Below the pieces are notes generated by a model. It was not told the origin of the DNA, ran no database searches, and saw only the letters and a program-made list of their open reading frames with translations. This document shows, piece by piece, positions 6,704 through 12,019 of a stretch of DNA of 12,019 nucleotides (its first letter is position 1; each line of letters starts with the position of its first letter). The translations under genes were made by a program, and so were the position numbers. The stretch lies in assembly GCA_003567805.1 (NCBI GenBank), contig PWYP01000070.1, positions 1 to 12,019 of the forward strand. Reading direction: 5' to 3'. This DNA comes from PVC group bacterium. Lineage in GTDB: Bacteria; Verrucomicrobiota; Kiritimatiellia; UBA8416.

Positions 6704-7728
6704 GGTTCCCCCGCCTCCTCAGACTTAGCCACGATTTCCAGCAATTCCTCGGCCTTGCAGGTAGCCGTACCCACCTTACCGACCACCACGCCGGACGCAT
6801 AGTTAGCCATTTGCGCAGCTTCGGTATAACTCGCACCAGCCGCAAGCGAGAGAACCGCAGTGGCAATAAAGGTGTCCCCCGCACCAGAAACGTCAAATAC
6901 TTCCCGGGCCTGCGTAGGCAAAATTTGTTCCTCGCCATCATTCGGACGCACATAAACACCGCGTGGTCCCAACGTAATCATCAAGCAGGCAGTGTTCCAG
7001 CGCTCGGCCAGAACCCGTCCGGTTTTTTGCAAAAAGCTGGGAACCTCATCGCCACAACCATGCGGCAAAGGTTGCTCGACACTACCTACTGCCAGACATG
7101 CCTCCCGATAGTTTGGCGTCGCAACCGTCACCCAAGGAATATCCAGTTCATGATTGTCCTTAGGGTCAAATCCCGCCGGAATACCACGCTCCCGTGCTGC
7201 AGCAAGTAGCATATTCACCAATGCTTGATCCACAAGTCCCTTACCATAATCCTCAATCAGAACCGCATCAACATTATCCATACAGGCCGCGATCCGCTCA
7301 CGAAGCGCTTCCCCTTCTTGAGAAAATGCAGCACAATCAGACTCCCGATCCACCCGTACGACCTGCTGCCGCTCCGCAATCACTCTCGTCTTTACCGTGG
7401 TTTGCAAGCGGTCTACTTCAAGAATACCATCCGTAGGCAACCCCGCCTCCGACAATACTTTTTTCAACTCGCTGCCCGCCATATCCGCACCAATGATACC
7501 GGACACCAGTCCCGTCCCACCCAAGGATTGGATATTCAAAGCCACATTACTAGCCCCCCCCGGACGAGACTCATCGCGCTGCACATGCAATACAGGAACA
7601 GGTGCTTCTGGAGAAATGCGCTCCACGGCGCCAAACACGTAACGATCCAACATCAAATCGCCCGCAACCAAGATGCGTAAATTCGAAAAAGCATCTAACA
7701 AGGTCTGAGCCCGGACTCTGGTTAACAT
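6691..7728 (-). CDS. rfaE1: D-glycero-beta-D-manno-heptose-7-phosphate kinase (RfaE domain I / HldE kinase)
   Basis: This PfkB-family sugar kinase phosphorylates heptose-7-phosphate at C1 on the way to ADP-heptose for the LPS inner core. The 345-residue reading begins with the RfaE signature LRILVAGDLMLDRYVFGAVERISPEAPVPVL. It then has SRPGGASNVALNIQSLGG (sugar binding), VLIEDYGKG, FDPK, ATPNYREA, and the PfkB nucleotide/catalytic motif DVSGAGDTF with catalytic Asp285. It stops after the kinase domain: the C-terminal adenylyltransferase domain of E. coli HldE is absent, so a separate rfaE2 must exist if ADP-heptose is made. Start: the frame is open to a GTG at 7752 overlapping the preceding stop, but GAGGG eight bases before the ATG at 7728 favours the shorter form. 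It overlaps kdsB by 13 bases. It is less likely to be another PfkB kinase such as ribokinase, given the ERISPEAPVPV wording. Confidence 0.93.
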   Translation of the reverse strand: MLTRVRAQTLLDAFSNLRILVAGDLMLDRYVFGAVERISPEAPVPVLHVQRDESRPGGASNVALNIQSLGGTGLVSGIIGADMAGSELKKVLSEAGLPTDGILEVDRLQTTVKTRVIAERQQVVRVDRESDCAAFSQEGEALRERIAACMDNVDAVLIEDYGKGLVDQALVNMLLAAARERGIPAGFDPKDNHELDIPWVTVATPNYREACLAVGSVEQPLPHGCGDEVPSFLQKTGRVLAERWNTACLMITLGPRGVYVRPNDGEEQILPTQAREVFDVSGAGDTFIATAVLSLAAGASYTEAAQMANYASGVVVGKVGTATCKAEELLEIVAKSEEAGEPCVL

Positions 7729-7736
7729 ACAGCCAT

Positions 7737-7741
7737 CCCTC
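7737..7741 (-). promoter_or_regulatory. Shine-Dalgarno site of rfaE1
   Basis: GAGGG on the minus strand, eight bases before the ATG at 7726-7728. No such site precedes the alternative GTG at 7750-7752, which is why the ATG was chosen. Confidence 0.65.
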
Positions 7742-7744
7742 TGC

Positions 7745-8455
7745 TTACTCACACATATCTAGCAGAGGGGCAACCCCACTGCGCTCCAATTCTATGTAAT
7801 GGTCACCACCGCGCGTGAGCCATTCCCAATCCAGATCGCGCATCGACCCAAACGCGTACTCAGCCCTACCTGGATACGCCAGACGATAATAAATAAACGT
7901 GCCAGAAGGCAGCCGAACCGGCTGCATGTTAAACTGCAATTGACGCACACCCCCATCTATTTCGCCATCTGTATCCTGCCAAAACAGATCCGCGTCATGT
8001 ACCGAAAGACGCCAACGCAGCTGCAAGTCAGCCGTGGCACGCATGATATCCATTGCCCCTGCATCACGCAAATCCGCTATACGAACCAACGTCGCCGGAT
8101 AGCGATAAAAACCATCCTCTAACACCGCTGGTGAAAATATCACACGAGCCCCCCTGATATCCAACGTCCATTGCCGCAGACGTCTTCCCAACCGTGCCGT
8201 TCGCACATGCAACTGCATCGCATCATCTTCTGCCTCCACGCCACGCAAAACCAAAACATAAGGCCAACCGATGTAGCTCTTTTCAATGCGTACAGGTACC
8301 CCCATACGCTCTGACAATTGCGTCTCCAGCATGCCTTTAAACCCCTGCGTTCGCGCGATAAACCATCCGGAAACAGCAGCAATAAGCGCCAAAACCAGTA
8401 TCAAGGTGAGCCACCCCCGCAAAAAACCACCTCTGCGTGTCGATATGATCTTCAT
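7745..8455 (-). CDS. AsmA-like membrane-anchored protein of unknown function
   Basis: I do not recognise a named gene. The 236-residue protein has a basic start (MKIISTRRGGFLRGW) and one strong hydrophobic helix at about 13-33, with no clear signal-peptidase site, so it is probably an N-in inner-membrane anchor with a periplasmic body. The segment after the helix (QGFKGMLETQLSERMGVPVR, then YIGWPYVLVLRGVEAED) resembles the N-terminal repeat of AsmA/TamB/YhdP-type proteins: a short amphipathic helix, a 'G-x-P-V' strand and a 'W-P-x-L-x-L-x-G-V' strand. The remainder is strand-rich (LHVRTARLGRRLRQWTLDIRGARVIFS; LQLRWRLSVHDADLFWQD). It is short for an AsmA family member, so it may be a single-module version. 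The ATG overlaps the yggS-type gene stop (ATGA). Its place directly upstream of LPS sugar and transport genes suggests an envelope lipid or LPS role, which is inference. Confidence 0.8.
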   Translation of the reverse strand: MKIISTRRGGFLRGWLTLILVLALIAAVSGWFIARTQGFKGMLETQLSERMGVPVRIEKSYIGWPYVLVLRGVEAEDDAMQLHVRTARLGRRLRQWTLDIRGARVIFSPAVLEDGFYRYPATLVRIADLRDAGAMDIMRATADLQLRWRLSVHDADLFWQDTDGEIDGGVRQLQFNMQPVRLPSGTFIYYRLAYPGRAEYAFGSMRDLDWEWLTRGGDHYIELERSGVAPLLDMCE

Positions 8456-9159
8456 ATTATCTCTCCCGGTTTAGGGCGTGGTCCAAAAAGCGCCGTTCCA
8501 ACTCTTACCATCGTTGCCCCCTCTTCAATCGCAACGTCCAAATCATTAGACATGCCCATCGAAAGCTCGTCCAAAGGCCATCCAGAATCCGCAACCCATG
8601 TATCCCGCAACTCCCGTAACCGATGAAAATAGACTCTGCTATCTTCCGGGTCAGCCACAAAAGGCGCAATCGTCATCACCCCATCAACATGTACATATCG
8701 CAATTGAGGCAAAAATGCCAGCACCGCAGGTACCTCTTCCGGCGCAAAGCCATATTTACTTGCTTCACCCGACACATTGACCTCCAGACAAGCTTGTATA
8801 TGTTGACCAGCCGCCGCAGCACAAGCTTCCACACGTTCCAACAAACGCAAAGAATCAATGCTGTGCAAGCGGGAAAATAATTCCACAGCAATCGTGGCCT
8901 TATTGCGTTGCAAATGGCCAATCCCATGCCATTCCAGCCCACTGGTACATAGCGGAATTTTCTGTGCCGATTCCTGGATACGACTTTCCCCAAATACCCG
9001 ACATCCCAATTGTGCCAAAGCATCTACATATTCCGGAGGATACGTTTTGCTAACCGCCACCAACGTGACCGCACCAGGATCACGACCGCTCCTAGCGCAT
9101 GCTGACTCAATTCGCTGCTGTATCGCGCTGTAACGTGCTTCCATCTTGTCTAGGCTCAT
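8452..9159 (-). CDS. yggS: YggS/PROSC family PLP-binding protein
   Basis: YggS proteins are fold-type III PLP-binding barrels without known catalysis that keep free pyridoxal phosphate in balance; they are cytoplasmic. The 235-residue protein has the PLP lysine motif VAVSKTYP (Lys38), CRVFGESRIQE (54-63), WHGIGHLQRNK, RLHSIDSLRLLE, CLEVNVSGEASKYGF, VDGVMTIAP, LSMGMSNDLDVAIEEGATMVRVGTALFG near the end. Two family-conserved spots differ: FGEN is FGES here (Ser59) and WHFIG is WHGIG. The PLP lysine and the phosphate-binding SMGMS and VRVGTALFG segments are intact, so binding should be kept. The ATG overlaps the recR stop (ATGA), with GGGAGG eight bases before. Its neighbours give no functional hint; in many bacteria it sits near envelope or division genes. 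Confidence 0.95.
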   Translation of the reverse strand: MSLDKMEARYSAIQQRIESACARSGRDPGAVTLVAVSKTYPPEYVDALAQLGCRVFGESRIQESAQKIPLCTSGLEWHGIGHLQRNKATIAVELFSRLHSIDSLRLLERVEACAAAAGQHIQACLEVNVSGEASKYGFAPEEVPAVLAFLPQLRYVHVDGVMTIAPFVADPEDSRVYFHRLRELRDTWVADSGWPLDELSMGMSNDLDVAIEEGATMVRVGTALFGPRPKPGEII

Positions 9160-9755
9160 ACGTGCCGCCTCCCACTAAAAGCACGTCCCAGCGTGACGGC
9201 ATCGGCGAATCGTACCCCGCTACCAGCAGGAATGCCATAAGCTGGCTGCGTTACCACAACACCGCGCGCATGCAACAGCTCGGCAATGAAACTTGCCGTG
9301 GCCTCCCCCTCCAGATCCGTATTCAAAGCCAGAACAACTTCTTTGATCCCTTCGGTGCGTACGCGCTTAATCAAAGCACGCAACCGGATGTCATTGGGAC
9401 CTTCACCACGCAGCGGAGAAATACGACCAAGCAAAACATGGTATCGGCCATGAAACGTACCCGTTTCCTCAATCGACTGAATATCCGCAGGATCTTCCAC
9501 AACACACAAAACATGCGCATCGCGACTTCCATCCGTGCAATACACACATGGATCACGGTCCACAGAAGTCAGCGCCCCACAAGCCCGGCAAAACCGCACA
9601 TCGCGCCGGACTTGATCTAACGCCTGCGCCAACTGCGCCGCAAGCTGCTCCGGCTCGGAGGCCAGTTTCACGGCCATACGCTCAGCCGACCGTCGCCCAA
9701 TCCCGGGCAAACGTCGTAAGGCATCCGTAAGTTTGTCCAGAGCATCCAAGCTCAT
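9156..9755 (-). CDS. recR: Recombination mediator protein RecR
   Basis: RecR works with RecO (and RecF) to load RecA on gapped single-stranded DNA; it forms a ring clamp. The 199-residue reading is the normal length. It has the N-terminal helix-hairpin-helix LRRLPGIGRRSAERMA (13-28), a Cys4 zinc finger (Cys56, Cys59, Cys70, Cys73), and a Toprim domain starting CVVEDPADIQSIEETG (84-99) with YHVLLGRISPLRGEGPNDI, plus ALNTDLEGEATASFIAELL and the C-terminal AYGIPAGSGVRFADAVTLGRAF. The frame is open to an ATG at 9803, but that start would overlap ybaB by 44 bases and add 16 atypical residues. The ATG at 9755 has AGGA seven bases upstream and matches the family start MSLDALDKL. The dnaX-ybaB-recR order is conserved in many bacteria. 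It overlaps the next gene by four bases. Confidence 0.97.
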   Translation of the reverse strand: MSLDALDKLTDALRRLPGIGRRSAERMAVKLASEPEQLAAQLAQALDQVRRDVRFCRACGALTSVDRDPCVYCTDGSRDAHVLCVVEDPADIQSIEETGTFHGRYHVLLGRISPLRGEGPNDIRLRALIKRVRTEGIKEVVLALNTDLEGEATASFIAELLHARGVVVTQPAYGIPAGSGVRFADAVTLGRAFSGRRHV

Positions 9756-9759
9756 GGAA

Positions 9760-10086
9760 TTATCCTGCGTTTCCAAGCATGTCAGACAAGCCACCAAGAC
9801 CACCCTGCATCTTCGACATTTCCGTCCCCGCAGTCTTCTTGGCAGCGTTTAACGCAGCATTTACCGTCGTCAGTAAAATCTTTTCCACCCGCTCCAGCTT
9901 TAACTCTTCCAAAGCCGAAGGATCAATCGTGATGCTCTTGATGCTCATATCACCACGTGCTGAAACGGTAATCTTCCCGTTGTTGCTCTTTACCTCGACA
10001 ACCTTTTTTTCAAGCTCCTTCTGCATCTTTTTCATCTGCTTACGCATACCGGCAGCCTGCTGCATCATTTTCATCATCTTAGCCAT
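9760..10086 (-). CDS. ybaB: YbaB/EbfC family nucleoid-associated protein
   Basis: YbaB/EbfC proteins are small DNA-binding dimers that coat the nucleoid and are nearly always next to dnaX and recR. The 108-residue protein starts with a methionine- and lysine-rich coiled helix (MAKMMKMMQQAAGMRKQMKKMQKELEKK as residues 1-28). It is followed by the family's strand region VVEVKSNNGKITVSARGDMSIKSITIDP and a helix LERVEKILLTTVNAALNAAKK, then a glycine-rich tail (GGLGGLSDMLGNAG). Length and layout match the family throughout. The ATG has AAGGAG nine bases upstream. It lies 36 bases after dnaX and four bases before recR, so the three are almost certainly one transcript. Confidence 0.97.
   Translation of the reverse strand: MAKMMKMMQQAAGMRKQMKKMQKELEKKVVEVKSNNGKITVSARGDMSIKSITIDPSALEELKLERVEKILLTTVNAALNAAKKTAGTEMSKMQGGLGGLSDMLGNAG
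9763..9766 (-). promoter_or_regulatory. Shine-Dalgarno site of recR
   Basis: AGGA on the minus strand inside the last codons of ybaB, seven bases before the ATG at 9753-9755. It supports the short recR start. Confidence 0.6.
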
Positions 10087-10122
10087 AACGCAATGCTCCT
10101 TTTTCTTATCTCACCGGATACG

Positions 10123-11871
10123 CTATTGGGCACTCCGGATATCTGTTAACTCTCCATTAAACGCTTCCAAAACAGCTTGCACATGCGGATCTTGATACCA
10201 TGCCGCACGTGATGCGCCCCGTTTCTTCGTTGGTGCCCCAGCCCCACCATCCACGGACGCATCAGCAATATGTGAAGGCACCTCCATGCGCGGAGGTTTT
10301 TCATCAAATCCTTCCAGACGCACGACGACATCGCAGGCAAGAAACCGACGTAAAACCTGATGCAAGCCGGATTGCAGCCGGGTATGCTGCAACACTTCCA
10401 TGCGCTCCCGAAATTCAAGCGGATACCCCAGCTTTACATAATTTCCTTCAACCCCCAGAGGCACAACATCAGCTAAGGCAGCGGCAGATCCCACAGCAAT
10501 CTTGCTGACACGTTTCACCACTTCAGGCCAGCAAGACGTTAACTGCACAAACATTCTAGCATCGGCATCCGGATCTTGTTCCGGAGTTGCAGCAGGAGAT
10601 ATTTCGCGCACAACAGTAGCCTCTGATACAGCATCCGTAACAGGGGATGGATCCGTGGCACGAGAGCGAAACGCCGACTCCTTGGGAGCCCGCCGGGCCG
10701 CTACTTGATCTCCCGCCTCCGTGCCCCCCGCCTCACGCAAAGCCTGAATTTTTTCCAGAATCTCTTCCAACGTAACTACCGTAGCCGCACGCGCACAACG
10801 AATCAACACGGTTTCAAGCAGAACGCGCCGCGACAAAGCATAACGCATACGATCTTCAGCCTCGGAAAGCATCGTCACCACACGCAACAGCCTCCCCGTA
10901 TTACTCTTGGCTGCTTGCTTGCGGTATGTGGCAACTTGCTCCTCCGGAAGATCCAACTCCTTTTCCGGATGATCTACATGCAGACAAACCAGCAAATTAC
11001 GAAAATAACTGATCAACTCTACCAGCAAACGCTGCAAATCCTTACCCGCATTATCTAAATCCCCTGTAACCTGTAATAACTGGCGAATATCCCCCTCTAA
11101 AATACCATCCACCAGCTTCTCCAGCGTTTCGCGCGAAACCAAGCCAAACACAGCGAGAACATCGGCCTCCGTAATCGTGTTACCCGTGAAGGCAATCAAT
11201 TGATCCAAGGCAGACTCCGCATCGCGAAGCCCCCCCTCTGCTCCCCTCGCCACGGCCAACAAAGCATCTGGGTCAGCCTTTACGCCATCCGTCTCTACAA
11301 TCTCCGCTAAACGCTCCACGATCAAACTTACCGGAATGCGTCGCAAATCAAAACGCTGACAGCGCGAGATAATCGTCGCCAATACCTTTTCAGGCTCCGT
11401 CGTAGCAAAAATAAACTTCACGTGCGCAGGAGGCTCTTCCAATGTTTTCAGCAACGCATTAAAAGCACCCGCTGAAAGCATATGCACTTCATCGATAAGA
11501 TAAATCTTGAAAGCGCCGCGCACGGGGGCAAACTTCACCGTGTCGCGAAGCTCACGCACTTGCTCCACGTTATTATTCGACGCACCATCAATTTCAACCA
11601 CATCCAGACTATTGCCAGCCGCAATTTCCAGACAACTTGAGCACTTGTCACATGGGGTCTCAGTCGGCCCCCCATTTTCGCAACACAGCGATTTGGCAAA
11701 AATACGTGCAATCGAAGTTTTACCAATCCCCCGCGGTCCTACAAAAAGATAGGCGTGATGCAAGCGGTTATTACGAATCGCATTCGCCAGCGTACGCGTA
11801 ACATGCTCTTGTCCAACCACATCTGCAAATTGTTTCGGGCGCCACTTCCGCGCCAGTGCCTCATACCCCAT
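10123..11871 (-). CDS. dnaX: DNA polymerase III subunit gamma/tau
   Basis: DnaX is the ATPase motor of the clamp loader; the full tau form also links polymerase cores and helicase. The 582-residue protein begins ALARKWRPKQFADVVGQEHV. It has Walker A GPRGIGKT (45-52), a Cys4 zinc site (Cys64, Cys74, Cys77, Cys80), Walker B LIDEVHM (Asp127, Glu128), sensor 1 FIFATTEPEKV, and the SRC motif (169-171). Sensor 2 is around GGLRDAESALDQ. Domain III runs to about residue 375. A proline/alanine-rich linker follows (about 380-436), then a folded C-terminal domain (about 438-525) and a second basic tail. It is slightly shorter than E. coli tau (643). Start: ATG with GAGAGG eight bases upstream. An A6 run at 10749-10754 lies at the end of domain III and is discussed under findings. 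No classic in-frame A AAA AAG heptamer was seen. Confidence 0.97.
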   Translation of the reverse strand: MGYEALARKWRPKQFADVVGQEHVTRTLANAIRNNRLHHAYLFVGPRGIGKTSIARIFAKSLCCENGGPTETPCDKCSSCLEIAAGNSLDVVEIDGASNNNVEQVRELRDTVKFAPVRGAFKIYLIDEVHMLSAGAFNALLKTLEEPPAHVKFIFATTEPEKVLATIISRCQRFDLRRIPVSLIVERLAEIVETDGVKADPDALLAVARGAEGGLRDAESALDQLIAFTGNTITEADVLAVFGLVSRETLEKLVDGILEGDIRQLLQVTGDLDNAGKDLQRLLVELISYFRNLLVCLHVDHPEKELDLPEEQVATYRKQAAKSNTGRLLRVVTMLSEAEDRMRYALSRRVLLETVLIRCARAATVVTLEEILEKIQALREAGGTEAGDQVAARRAPKESAFRSRATDPSPVTDAVSEATVVREISPAATPEQDPDADARMFVQLTSCWPEVVKRVSKIAVGSAAALADVVPLGVEGNYVKLGYPLEFRERMEVLQHTRLQSGLHQVLRRFLACDVVVRLEGFDEKPPRMEVPSHIADASVDGGAGAPTKKRGASRAAWYQDPHVQAVLEAFNGELTDIRSAQ

Positions 11872-11920
11872 CTTGTTTGCCTCTCACATTCAAATCTGAA
11901 CCAACTGACAATTCACCCAT

Positions 11921-12019
11921 TTAATCATCGACCCGTTTAATTTCCTGATCGAGATACGTCAACACATCACAAAAACGTGCTTCATTTTCCTTATCCGCGC
12001 GTACCAGATCCTGATGCGC
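11921..12019 (-). CDS. Unrecognised protein, C-terminal 32 residues only
   Basis: A minus-strand frame enters from the right edge and stops at TAA (11921-11923). It encodes 32 residues, rich in charged amino acids and ending VLTYLDQEIKRVDD, which looks like a soluble helical C-terminus. Only 49 bases separate it from dnaX on the same strand, and no terminator hairpin is visible between them, so it is probably the preceding gene of the same transcript. The fragment is too short to name. Being open for 99 bases in itself is weak evidence, so whether it is a real gene rests on direction and spacing. Confidence 0.5.
   Translation of the reverse strand, partial: AHQDLVRADKENEARFCDVLTYLDQEIKRVDD

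Noticed and set aside
6679..7209. 176-codon open frame on the plus strand
   Set aside because: It lies antisense across rfaE1 and kdsB, which have clear family motifs; the translation shows no recognisable domain or ribosome-binding site. It is a shadow frame.
9099..9620. 173-codon open frame on the plus strand
   Set aside because: Antisense to recR and the yggS-type gene, both well supported; no domain in the translation.
9756..9803. Upstream ATG for recR at 9803
   Set aside because: It would overlap ybaB by 44 bases and add 16 atypical residues; the ATG at 9755 has a Shine-Dalgarno site and the family N-terminus.
10095..10145. Short direct repeat around ATCCGG between dnaX and ybaB
   Set aside because: Only about six matching bases, twice; too short to support a regulatory site.
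10681..10740. G6 run in dnaX (linker region) as a second slippage site
   Set aside because: It lies in a GC-rich linker with no supporting upstream element, and homopolymers of this length occur by chance.

Overview
The window is one long run of genes on the minus strand, with no gene I would accept on the plus strand. Reading in the direction of transcription (high to low coordinates), it holds the 3' end of an unrecognised gene, then dnaX, ybaB, recR, a yggS-type PLP-binding protein, a membrane-anchored AsmA-like protein, rfaE1 (heptose-phosphate kinase), kdsB, kdsA, lptC-like, lptA, lptB, hpf, hprK, ptsH and ptsI, which runs off the left edge. Every junction is an overlap or a gap of less than 50 bases, so the whole stretch could be read as one polycistron. 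I see no terminator hairpin, tRNA, rRNA, insertion sequence or CRISPR array.

The organism is a diderm bacterium that makes lipopolysaccharide with Kdo and heptose, because it has kdsA, kdsB, rfaE1 and the LptA/B/C export parts. It also has a complete HPr/HPr-kinase/Enzyme I module of the kind best known from Firmicutes but also found in some Gram-negatives. That mix, and the order lptB-hpf-hprK-ptsH-ptsI without rpoN, ptsN or rapZ, suggests to me a member of the PVC group (Verrucomicrobiota/Kiritimatiellota-like) or a deltaproteobacterial-type lineage. This placement is inference from gene content only.

The layout has three blocks. Positions 9156-11871 are DNA maintenance: the clamp-loader subunit DnaX, nucleoid protein YbaB and recombination mediator RecR, in the order conserved across many bacteria. 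Positions 3420-9159 are mostly envelope: a PLP-homeostasis protein, an AsmA-like inner-membrane protein, sugar activation for the LPS inner core (RfaE1, KdsB, KdsA) and the LPS transport machine (LptC, LptA, LptB). Positions 1-3379 are regulation: ribosome hibernation factor HPF, and a PTS phosphorelay in which Enzyme I phosphorylates HPr on a histidine and HprK acts on its serine.

Nothing here is clearly a new system. The points I would look at again are the HprK active site (a histidine expected from the family reads as glutamine, while the target serine on HPr is intact), the AsmA-like protein of unknown role, a weak candidate slippage site in dnaX at the end of the clamp-loader part, and the unusual joining of replication, LPS and PTS genes in one run. 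Several starts were moved from the longest reading frame because a good Shine-Dalgarno site lies before an internal start (hpf, recR, rfaE1, lptB).
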